From the NCBI RefSeq assembly GCF_900060185.1, contig NZ_FIZY01000002.1, forward strand, positions 1 through 64,000: a stretch of 64,000 bases of DNA, in the 5' to 3' direction. Below the pieces are notes generated by a model. It made no database searches and had not been told where the DNA came from. It saw only the letters and a program-made list of their open reading frames with translations. Origin of the DNA: Grimontia marina. GTDB taxonomy: Bacteria > Pseudomonadota > Gammaproteobacteria > Enterobacterales > Vibrionaceae. Both the position numbers and the translations under genes were made by a program. Shown here one piece after another: positions 55,429-63,230 of the stretch (position 1 is its first letter; each line of letters starts with the position of its first letter).

Positions 55429-55727
55429 TGAATAAGCTCTTGCTTATATTGAATTATGTGTCTCTCTTTCTGGGAGGATGCATCATTGTCATCGATGGAT
55501 TTTCTCTATTAGATTATGCTATCAGCACCTCCCATTATCATTTTGGTACCGAAGTAGGGACATATAGATATTTAAGCCTCTACCATTATGTTGCTCTTGG
55601 GCTTGCCACAATCAGCATTGTAATTGTCTCGAATACTATTGCTTACAAGAAAGATTCGACCAAAAGCCAGTTACTGACCCGCATGTTAGGCCTAAGCATT
55701 TCCGCTTTCTTGTTCCTTGTTGCCTGA
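55428..55727 (+). CDS. Small membrane protein, probable orphan immunity
   Basis: This 99-residue protein has three hydrophobic segments: LLLILNYVSLFLGGCIIVI, YHYVALGLATISIVIVS and LLTRMLGLSISAFLFLVA. Its ATG overlaps the stop of the transpeptidase-like fragment, so it was probably the immunity partner of the effector now lost. It appears intact. Confidence 0.65.
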   Translation: MNKLLLILNYVSLFLGGCIIVIDGFSLLDYAISTSHYHFGTEVGTYRYLSLYHYVALGLATISIVIVSNTIAYKKDSTKSQLLTRMLGLSISAFLFLVA

Positions 55728-55978
55728 AGGTGAAGAAAGAGTTCCAGTTGAGTAGCGATTTGAACTCTTCATCAGACAATGAAAAGACAATCCAAGCCTA
55801 CCGCAGAGCCACAAAACCGCTGGCGCTACTTTGATGAACTTGGTCGTTATGCCGTTGTATTGTTTACAGGAAAAAGCGACCAAGTCCCCAGAGAGTAAGA
55901 TCAAAATCAGGCATAATTCTGAGGGATAAACGAAACAAGAATATATACTCCCAAGATCTTCACTCTTAGAGGTTTGGC
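55728..55978. other. Gap with possible gene debris
   Basis: No start-to-stop gene is evident. A fragment reading NDEKTIQAYRRATKPLALL on the plus strand could be further effector or immunity debris. AGAGG at 55968-55972 is the ribosome site of the next gene. Confidence 0.35.
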
Positions 55979-56665
55979 ATGGATTTCAAAGCAGAAGAAG
56001 CCAATCGACGCGAATTGGCGGTACGCCACTCCCGGGTGGTGCAAAAAGTCGCGGCGTGGCTCAATCGTAAAAACATCACCCCGAACCAAATTTCGGTCAT
56101 GAGCGTTGTTTTTGGCTTACTGGGCTTTTCCGCCATGCTCGCCAACCATTACTGGGAAGGCGATGTGCTGCTTTTGGTCACTGCGCTTTGTATTCAGTGC
56201 CGCCTGCTTTGTAATCTTTTTGATGGCATGGTCGCTATTGAAGGCGGTAAAAAAACACCCGCCGGCGAACTTTTCAACGATGTCCCAGACAGGATTACTG
56301 ATCCCCTTTTCCTCATTGCTGCTGGCTTCGCTACCTATCTTGAGTGGGGAATGTATCTGGCATGGGCCTGCGCATTAGTGGCTGTTTTAACCGCTTACGT
56401 GCGTGTGTTGGGTAACAGCATGGGATGTAAACCTGACTTTGGTGGCCCAATGGCAAAGCAACACAGAATGGCACTGCTAACAGCGGGCTTTAGTATCCTT
56501 TTCCTCCAGAATCTCACTGATAGTTTCCTCGATGCGCCCGTTAATGCTATTGATGTCACGCTTATCATCATTTTGTTAGGCAGTATCATCACCTTCTGGA
56601 GAAGGCTTTTGACCATCTACAAGACAAAGGAAAATGAAGGGAGTGAAGGAGAAAACCATGACTGA
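55979..56665 (+). CDS. CDP-alcohol phosphatidyltransferase family protein
   Basis: This 228-residue integral membrane protein would transfer a phosphatidyl group from CDP-diacylglycerol to an alcohol. The signature reads NLFDGMVAI, eight residues, then GELFNDVPD. Compared with the family pattern D-x2-D-G-x2-A-R...G-x3-D-x3-D, two of the four metal-binding Asp are Asn and the Arg is Ile. It may therefore use a different alcohol or have altered metal binding. It overlaps the CdsA gene by 8 bases. The three-gene set resembles E. coli ynbABC. Confidence 0.85.
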   Translation: MDFKAEEANRRELAVRHSRVVQKVAAWLNRKNITPNQISVMSVVFGLLGFSAMLANHYWEGDVLLLVTALCIQCRLLCNLFDGMVAIEGGKKTPAGELFNDVPDRITDPLFLIAAGFATYLEWGMYLAWACALVAVLTAYVRVLGNSMGCKPDFGGPMAKQHRMALLTAGFSILFLQNLTDSFLDAPVNAIDVTLIIILLGSIITFWRRLLTIYKTKENEGSEGENHD

Positions 56666-57590
56666 AATACTCCCTCACTCTCTCCATGCAATGTATGCAG
56701 TTTTGCTGGCGTTGGTCTTGGGCACACTCATTTACCTGTGGAAGTCACGCACTAATCCAAACGCTGATTTTCTGGAGTTGAAGCTGAGGATCCGCTCGTG
56801 GTGGTGGATGGTGGGGCTGGTCTTTGTTGCTCTGTTTCTTCCGCTGCAATATACCTTGGTGTTCTTTGCTTTTCTGAGCTTTATGGCACTGAAAGAATTT
56901 CTCTCTATTGTGCCTATTCGACTTGCCGACCGACGAATTGTGTTCTGGGCGTACCTTTCTATCCCGTTAAATTACTATTGGCTGGGGAGCGGATGGTATG
57001 GCATGTACATCATTTTCATCCCTGTATATATGTTTCTTTATCTACCAATGGTTGCAGTGCTGATTGGAGATACGAAGGGCTTTATCCGCTCTGCAGGCGT
57101 GATTCATTGGTCTTTGATGCTCACCGTTTTCTGCCTGAGCCATATGGCATACCTCTTGGTACTTCCTTCTAAAAACCCTGATGCCGGTGCATTGGGAATG
57201 TTGCTGTTCCTCCTGATCTTCACCCAGTTAAATGATGTTTGCCAATACATCAGCGGAAAGTGTTTTGGGAAGCGCAAAATCGTTCCCAAAGTCAGTCCAA
57301 ACAAAACGTGGGAAGGATTTATTGGTGGGGGGATCACCATCATTACCCTCTCATATTTCATTGCCCCTTATCTGACACCACTCACGCCATTGCAGGGTGT
57401 CGTGGCAGGACTGATTATTTCGATCAGCGGATTCATTGGTGATTTGGTGATTTCTTCGGTTAAGCGTGATTTACAAATCAAAGACACCAGCCAGTTGATT
57501 CCAGGTCACGGCGGTATTCTCGATAGGGTAGATAGCCTTATGTTCACCGCCCCATTGTTTTTCCACTACCTATATTATTTGTATTACTGA
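56658..57590 (+). CDS. Phosphatidate cytidylyltransferase (CdsA family)
   Basis: This 310-residue membrane protein, with about eight hydrophobic helices, makes CDP-diacylglycerol from phosphatidic acid and CTP. The CdsA signature is near the C-terminus (SSVKRDLQIKDTSQLIPGHGGILDRVDS), and GKCFGKRKI, VSPNKTWEGF are also conserved. I chose the ATG at 56658 (GAAGGAG upstream), which overlaps the previous gene. It is probably a dedicated paralogue supplying the neighbouring phosphatidyltransferase, not the housekeeping CdsA. Confidence 0.92.
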   Translation: MTEILPHSLHAMYAVLLALVLGTLIYLWKSRTNPNADFLELKLRIRSWWWMVGLVFVALFLPLQYTLVFFAFLSFMALKEFLSIVPIRLADRRIVFWAYLSIPLNYYWLGSGWYGMYIIFIPVYMFLYLPMVAVLIGDTKGFIRSAGVIHWSLMLTVFCLSHMAYLLVLPSKNPDAGALGMLLFLLIFTQLNDVCQYISGKCFGKRKIVPKVSPNKTWEGFIGGGITIITLSYFIAPYLTPLTPLQGVVAGLIISISGFIGDLVISSVKRDLQIKDTSQLIPGHGGILDRVDSLMFTAPLFFHYLYYLYY

Positions 57591-57592
57591 TT

Positions 57593-58240
57593 ATGCTATC
57601 TAAAGCACTGAAAATAATGTTTATTTTTCTGGTGGTAAAACCGCTGGTCTTTGTTGCGCTTGGTTTAAATGTCATCAATCGCAACAAGTTACCTCAGAAA
57701 GGGCCTGTCCTTATTGCCGCCAACCATAACAGCCATCTTGATACGCTGGTATTGCTCGCTTTGTTTCCCATTAGTCTGGTCCACAAGGTTCGCCCTGTGG
57801 CTGCTGCTGACTATTTTCTGTCAAATCGCTTTTCTGCCTGGCTCTCATTAAATGTTATCGGCATCATCCCTATTAACAGAACAGGAAATGCTGCTGATAG
57901 GAATGCGCTGTTTAATGAATGCCACCGCGCGCTGGATAAGGGAGATATTTTATTGGTATTTCCTGAAGGAAGCCGAGGTGAACCTGAGGTGATGAGCGAG
58001 TTAAAAAAAGGGATCTACCACCTGGCAAGAGAGCATGACCACTGTCCTGTTATCCCGGTTGTCATGAAAGGCCTTGGTATGTCTTTGCCCAAGGGCACAG
58101 CGATGTTTGTACCTTTCAACTGCGATGTTGTTATCGGCCAACCTGTGGATCACGTCGATTGTTCAGAAACCTTTATGGCTGAGATACAGGCTCAGTATGC
58201 TGAACTCAGTCAACACTGTATTACCCAGTATAACGCCTAG
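57593..58240 (+). CDS. Lysophospholipid acyltransferase (PlsC family)
   Basis: This 215-residue membrane-associated acyltransferase has the catalytic NHNSHLD (HX4D) near residue 44, IIPINRT and FPEGSRG. It would acylate lysophosphatidic acid or a related lipid, feeding the CdsA step. It starts 2 bases after the cdsA-like stop. Its TAG stop lies on the first bases of a MITE, so the original C-terminus may have been altered. Confidence 0.92.
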   Translation: MLSKALKIMFIFLVVKPLVFVALGLNVINRNKLPQKGPVLIAANHNSHLDTLVLLALFPISLVHKVRPVAAADYFLSNRFSAWLSLNVIGIIPINRTGNAADRNALFNECHRALDKGDILLVFPEGSRGEPEVMSELKKGIYHLAREHDHCPVIPVVMKGLGMSLPKGTAMFVPFNCDVVIGQPVDHVDCSETFMAEIQAQYAELSQHCITQYNA

Positions 58241-58519
58241 GGTCTGTTGACCTTTGGTTATGATTTTTGCAGCAGTTTGTGGGGATTTTATGCAAGGCAG
58301 AGGCTTCGATGTGTAGCTCGCCTACATGAGAAGCTGATAACGCAGCAGAAATTCCCCACAAACGCTGCCCGAAGGGTTCGACTGCGCGTCCCGTACTCTA
58401 AGCATTTTAAGCTTTGTTGAGGTGTATTTGCTTAGAATAACCGGGCAGCATATACCTCGCCGCGCCTAAAACGCTTATAGCGAGAACAAAATTTAACCAC
58501 CAAAGGTCAACAGACCCTA
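58239..58519. mobile_element. MITE with AGGGTCTGTTGACC terminal repeats
   Basis: The 281-base element begins AGGGTCTGTTGACCTTTGG and ends with the reverse complement (CCAAAGGTCAACAGACCCT). It encodes no transposase. Internal sequence includes a large imperfect inverted segment (TTTGTGGGGA and TCCCCACAAA). CTA borders both ends. A short GGTCTGTTGACC piece also lies behind acpH at 14408-14419. Confidence 0.85.
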
Positions 58520-58520
58520 G

Positions 58521-58617
58521 TGTATTTGCTTAGAATAACCGGGCAGCATATACCTCGCCGCGCCTAAAACGCTTATGATGGGAACAAAACTCAACCACCA
58601 ACGGTCAACAAACTCTG
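58521..58617. repeat. Partial second MITE copy, tandem
   Basis: The right third of the MITE (58422-58519) is repeated directly with about ten changes. Its degenerate end (GGTCAACAAACTCT) supplies the last three codons and the stop of the LysR gene on the other strand. Confidence 0.88.
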
Positions 58618-59519
58618 GCAATCATCCCCTTCAACCAGCTCACAAAGCTCTCCGTGCTTTCGTCCTGCATATTGCTGATCAGGTAATACCCTGCGTTGGC
58701 TTTGATGGGTGAAAACGGTGACACCAACCTTCCGGTTTCCAACTCATTATCGATAAGCGCCATACGCGCCATCGCGATGCCTACGCCTGCTTCTGCGGCG
58801 GACATGGCCATATCAGTGCGGTTAAAGAAGTGGCCGCTTTCGGTGGGTACAGAAAGCTGCATTGCTTTGGCCCAGTTTCGCCATTCTAAATCCTTGTCGG
58901 CTTTTTCCCATGGCATGGCATCGTGCAGCAAGGTGATACCGCGCCAATGCTGAGCATTACCTGCTTCGTTTTGCAGCCACTGGTGACGTTCCAGATATCT
59001 TGAGTTCATCACTGGCAGCAGATACTCGTCCAACAACAGTTCAGCGTTCGGATGTTTGAAAGGATGCGGGCGATAGTCGATGGCAAGATCAAAGTCCCGC
59101 GTGTCAGCGTTCACCAATGCGCCTTCGGCATAGATCTGTACCTGAATATCGGGGTAAAAGTCGTGGAAGCTTTCGAGTTTTGGCACCAGCCATTTAAACG
59201 CAAAGGAAGGCGTCAGCTTTAGACGGATTTCCTGTTTCTTTCCGGTATTACGTTGCAAGCTGGCGATTTCTGCATCAATTTCTGCTAAATGGAAACTCAC
59301 ATTTTGGTGAAGCTGTTTACCCTTTTCGGTCAGACGAATACCCCGGGAATGACGTTCAAGCAGAGTGAAACCCAGTTGCTGCTCCAGTTGCAACAACTGT
59401 TGGCTCACCGCCCCAGTAGTCAGGTGCATAGCTTTCGCGGCGCTGGTCAGTGTGCTGTGCCTCCCAACTTCCGAAAAAGTATAAAGGGCACCGAGATGTT
59501 GGCTTTTGAGTGTCTGCAT
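58605..59519 (-). CDS. LysR-type regulator (GcvA/DsdC-like)
   Basis: This 304-residue LysR regulator has its helix-turn-helix near residues 20-50 (STLTSAAKAMHLTTGAVSQQLLQLE) and a GcvA-like effector domain (LTPSFAFKWLVPKL, DFDLAIDYRP, AGVGIAMARM). It is divergent from dadA with about 100 bases between, so it probably controls D-amino acid use. The last residues and stop come from the MITE end. Confidence 0.88.
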   Translation of the reverse strand: MQTLKSQHLGALYTFSEVGRHSTLTSAAKAMHLTTGAVSQQLLQLEQQLGFTLLERHSRGIRLTEKGKQLHQNVSFHLAEIDAEIASLQRNTGKKQEIRLKLTPSFAFKWLVPKLESFHDFYPDIQVQIYAEGALVNADTRDFDLAIDYRPHPFKHPNAELLLDEYLLPVMNSRYLERHQWLQNEAGNAQHWRGITLLHDAMPWEKADKDLEWRNWAKAMQLSVPTESGHFFNRTDMAMSAAEAGVGIAMARMALIDNELETGRLVSPFSPIKANAGYYLISNMQDESTESFVSWLKGMIARVC

Positions 59520-59619
59520 TTTTGCTTTTAGACATTCTATACACAGTGATTAATTTAAATCGATTGTTAGGGTTATGTAAACACCGCAAACTCGCCCTGT
59601 CTGATTGGGGGGAATAATC

Positions 59620-60873
59620 ATGAAAGTATTGGTCTTGGGAAGTGGCGTTGTCGGTTTGATGAGCGCCTGGTATTTGCAGCAGGCAGGTTACAAAGTCACT
59701 GTCGTCGATCGCCAATCTAAAGCGGGCGAAGAAACCAGTTTCGCCAATGCAGGGCAAATCTCCTACGGTTACTCCTCTCCTTGGGCAGCACCCGGTATTC
59801 CGCAAAAGGCCATTCGTTGGCTGATGGAAGAACACGCACCGCTCAAAGTGAAACCCTCGCTCGATCCTCAGTTGATCAAATGGGCAACGCAAATGCTGTC
59901 AAACTGTCAGCTTGATCGTTATCAGGTGAACAAGTCGCGTATGCTGGGCATTGCCAACCATAGCCGTCAGTGTCTGTTGGATTTGCGTGAGAAGCATGAC
60001 ATCGAATATCAGGGGCGCCAGAAAGGCACACTGCAAATCTTCCGTAATCAGAAGCAACTTGATGCGGTAGAAAAAGACATCGCCCTTCTGGAGCAAAGCG
60101 GTACCCGTTATCAGCGTATGACGGTCGAAGATTGCATCAAGCAAGAGCCCGGATTGGCCTCTGTGAGCCACAAGCTGACTGGCGGTCTCTATCTGCCGGA
60201 TGACGAAACGGGTGATTGCTACCTGTTCTGCCAGCAAATGACCGAGCTTGCCAAAGCGCACGGCGTGGAATTTATGTTCGACACCGAAGTGAAGAATGTG
60301 AAACGCGAAGGCACCCGAATTGTCAGCGTCGTAACGGATAAAGGCGAACTGGAAGCAGACGCTTATGTGGTGGCGATGGGCAGCTACTCGACCAAGTTTA
60401 TGGCAGGTCTGGGTCTGAGTATTCCTGTGTACCCGGTGAAAGGTTACTCGCTGACCGTGCCTATCACTGACGAAACGCAGGCACCGACATCAACCGTGAT
60501 GGACGAAACCTACAAAGTCGCCCTGACCCGCTTTGACGATCGTATCCGTGTGGCGGGCACTGCTGAGTTGGCAGGCTTCGATCCTTCTATTCCGGAAAAG
60601 CGCAAAGCGACGATTTCCATGGTGGTAAAAGATCTGTTCCCACACAGCGGCGATTTCGACAAAGCCGAGTTCTGGACAGGGTTCCGCCCAATGACGCCAG
60701 ATGGTACGCCGCTGATAGGTAAAACGCCGTTCGACAATCTGTTCACCAATACCGGTCATGGTACGCTGGGCTGGACCATGGCTTGTGGTTCCGGCCATCT
60801 GCTGGCGCAAATCATCTCCAAAGAGATCACCAGTAATGTCGAGGGTCTGGATTACTTCCGCTACGCGGGATAA
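59620..60873 (+). CDS. dadA: D-amino acid dehydrogenase DadA
   Basis: This 417-residue FAD flavoprotein oxidises D-amino acids, classically D-alanine to pyruvate and ammonia, and passes electrons to the respiratory chain. The dinucleotide-binding VLGSGVVGLMSAWYL, SFANAGQISYGYSSPWAAPG, FWTGFRPMTPDG and NTGHGTLGWTMACGSG are diagnostic. The ATG at 59620 has GGGGGGAA upstream. No alanine racemase dadX follows. Confidence 0.95.
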   Translation: MKVLVLGSGVVGLMSAWYLQQAGYKVTVVDRQSKAGEETSFANAGQISYGYSSPWAAPGIPQKAIRWLMEEHAPLKVKPSLDPQLIKWATQMLSNCQLDRYQVNKSRMLGIANHSRQCLLDLREKHDIEYQGRQKGTLQIFRNQKQLDAVEKDIALLEQSGTRYQRMTVEDCIKQEPGLASVSHKLTGGLYLPDDETGDCYLFCQQMTELAKAHGVEFMFDTEVKNVKREGTRIVSVVTDKGELEADAYVVAMGSYSTKFMAGLGLSIPVYPVKGYSLTVPITDETQAPTSTVMDETYKVALTRFDDRIRVAGTAELAGFDPSIPEKRKATISMVVKDLFPHSGDFDKAEFWTGFRPMTPDGTPLIGKTPFDNLFTNTGHGTLGWTMACGSGHLLAQIISKEITSNVEGLDYFRYAG

Positions 60874-61043
60874 CACATCTGACTAACAGAGGGGGCCACA
60901 AGGCTCCTTCTTTGCTTTCTTCTCCCGAAAACTATCTTTGCCACTTTCCCACTTTCCCCTTCCTGCTTTGTATCAAGAATAACGCGCGCTCTTCTGCCCT
61001 ACACATCTAGGCTCTATGCATCTCTTTTCAATGAGGGTTTGTT

Positions 61044-61811
61044 ATGCCAGTCATTCAACAGTTCAGCCTTGATGGTCAGGTTGCCATTGTCACCGGTGCT
61101 GCCGCCGGGATTGGGCGCCGGATAGCCGAAGTTTTTGCTGATGCAGGCGCAGAAGTGATGGTAAGCGATCTGGATTTGGATGCCGCGACAGAAGTGGCTT
61201 CCGCCATTAATGCTACAGGTCGACATGCTATCTCAGCGGCCTGTAACGTCACCAAAGAAGAAGACAGAACGGCTTTGGTTGAACGTGCTGTCACGACATT
61301 TGGCAAGGTGACTATCCTTGCCAACAATGCAGGCGGTGGCGGCCCAAAACCCTTCGACATGCCAATGGCAGACTTTGAGTGGGCGTATCAACTCAATGTA
61401 TTTTCCCCTTTCAGGCTGATGCAGCTTTGCGCGCCGGAGATGGAAAAAGCCGGCGGAGGCGCAGTATTGAATATCAGTTCGATGGCTGGCGAAAACAAAA
61501 ACTGGATGATGGCGTCTTATGGCTCTTCGAAAGCCGCCATCAATCATCTCACCCGCAATACCGCTTTTGATTTGGGTGCCAGGGGCATTCGCGTGAATGC
61601 CATTGCACCGGGGGCAATCCGCACGGCGGCGCTGGAGAAAGTGCTCACCCCTGATATTGAAAAAGCCATGCTGAAACACACGCCACTCGGAAGGCTTGGG
61701 AAAACCGATGATATTGCGCTTGCCGCCCTGTTTCTGTGCTCGCCCGCGGCAGCTTGGGTGAGTGGTCAGGTGCTGACAGTCAGTGGCGGCGGCTCTCAGG
61801 AATTGAGCTAA
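61044..61811 (+). CDS. hdhA: SDR dehydrogenase, 7-alpha-hydroxysteroid dehydrogenase-like
   Basis: This 255-residue short-chain dehydrogenase resembles E. coli HdhA strongly. It has TGAAAGIG for NAD binding, NNAGGGGPKPFDMPMADF, SSMAGENKN, the catalytic YGSSKA (Tyr/Lys) and the C-terminal LTVSGGGSQEL. HdhA oxidises the 7-alpha hydroxyl of bile acids, plausible for a host-associated bacterium; other alcohols are possible. Confidence 0.9.
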   Translation: MPVIQQFSLDGQVAIVTGAAAGIGRRIAEVFADAGAEVMVSDLDLDAATEVASAINATGRHAISAACNVTKEEDRTALVERAVTTFGKVTILANNAGGGGPKPFDMPMADFEWAYQLNVFSPFRLMQLCAPEMEKAGGGAVLNISSMAGENKNWMMASYGSSKAAINHLTRNTAFDLGARGIRVNAIAPGAIRTAALEKVLTPDIEKAMLKHTPLGRLGKTDDIALAALFLCSPAAAWVSGQVLTVSGGGSQELS

Positions 61812-61937
61812 AAACCATCTTTAACGAAAGTTAACCCCTCCTCGCCTCTCCCCTAAAAAGGGGGAGCCAAGACCGATTGTGTCATTCCCTTTAAACGGGA
61901 GAGACAAGGACGGAGTTAAATGGGGGGAGGGGGAATC

Positions 61938-62471
61938 TTACTTCTCCATCTCTGCTTTCAGGTTATCTAAACCCGCTTTATAGAGTCCGGTGATGGCTGA
62001 AATGGCTGTTGCGTCGTTGAGGTTTTCAGGCGGATCGTTGTTCGGATAGCCACGGTAGAATCCGGCCTTCCAAGTCACCACACTTTTGTCACCTTCGGCT
62101 TTCACTTTGATGGTGGACTGGTAGTTGGTGACGGGTAACAACGCGGTGTTGTCTTTGATGATTTTGTATTTGAGCATCATGGCGTCAGGGTTGTAGCGCT
62201 TTATCTCTTCCGTCACGCTCTGGTCACCCACATAAACGACACGCACCGCCCCTTTCTCAGCCGGGTTTCCTGATTCCATGACCACTTTAGTCACGGGTGG
62301 CAACCAGGAAAGGCTCTCGAAAGCCCCTACCGTTTTCCAAACTTTGTCCGCTGGGGCATTGATGGTGACAGATTCAGAGACTTTGAGCCTTGATGGGCCA
62401 TGGGCGTTGGCCGTTGAAACGCCGACAATGCCTGCCAGCATCACGATGACGGGAAGTAGTTTTCTTAACAT
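61938..62471 (-). CDS. Exported SRPBCC-family protein
   Basis: This 177-residue protein has a signal peptide (MLRKLLPVIVMLAGIVGVSTANA) and a polyketide-cyclase/START-like domain: SVTINAPADKVWKTVGAFESLSWLPPV, then VTEEIKRYNPDAMMLKYKII and TTVTW-like strands. The fold binds hydrophobic ligands; the ligand is unknown. I chose the ATG at 62471, where AAGGAACAG precedes it. An upstream ATG at 62534 would bury the signal. Confidence 0.88.
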   Translation of the reverse strand: MLRKLLPVIVMLAGIVGVSTANAHGPSRLKVSESVTINAPADKVWKTVGAFESLSWLPPVTKVVMESGNPAEKGAVRVVYVGDQSVTEEIKRYNPDAMMLKYKIIKDNTALLPVTNYQSTIKVKAEGDKSVVTWKAGFYRGYPNNDPPENLNDATAISAITGLYKAGLDNLKAEMEK

Positions 62472-62534
62472 CCGCTGTTCCTTCTCAAACCGTTTCGTTT
62501 CTTTATAACGACGATCAGGAAGGAACAGAATCAC

Positions 62535-63230
62535 GTCAGTGGCAAAAGTGTTTTCCGTTTTTAGTGAATATCCTTGTATTACCTACCCACGCTGGGTTTC
62601 AAGCGTAAAGGTAAGATGCTATCCCCAAAAAACCTGAAGATGCAGGACTCAGATATACCCAAACAACCTGAAGATACTTCTATTCAGAGGTCATCAATGC
62701 ATTCAATTCGAGGCAAATTTCACGAGGAATAGTGGTTCTATTTCCCTGGAATTAAACGAAGAAGTGGGCGCATTGAGGGCATCCCTTCGGGCAAGTTGAC
62801 TAACACCAAAAAATGCCTCTTTGTGATCAGGTGTAACGATGACTAGCCCACTCATAAACCGCTTCATCAAACTTCGAAAATTCCACATGAAATTAAACTG
62901 AAAAAATTCACACCTTATTTCTATAATGTTACAAAAAGAATAAATAAAACAATTTGAATCTCATCGAAAATAAACTTGCAAGTCATTTTAAAAATTAACT
63001 AACCATCCATTTCGTTTAAAACAAGAAAGGTCATAAAAGTCAAAATGAAGTCCGCAAAAGATCATTTAAACCAATATTTTAAACCAAAATCACAAGGAGG
63101 TATAAACAGATTAAAACAAAGATACAAATTAAAGTTAAATTAACTTTAAAAAGGCAGATTAAAAATCGAAATATATTGTCACATTAGAAGTTTAGGTTCA
63201 CCCGGAAATCAATCAGAGGGTATATCTCAA
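62535..63230. promoter_or_regulatory. AT-rich upstream region of the sphingomyelinase
   Basis: No convincing gene is visible. The right 350 bases are very A-rich with poly-A/T tracts, typical of H-NS-silenced virulence promoters. A minus-strand open frame near 62703-62888 has no recognisable features. Confidence 0.45.

Noticed and set aside
27120-56000. A tmRNA-anchored genomic island with att repeats
   Set aside because: Accessory genes begin after ssrA, but I found no integrase and no second copy of the ssrA 3' end in the window, so a bounded island is not claimed.
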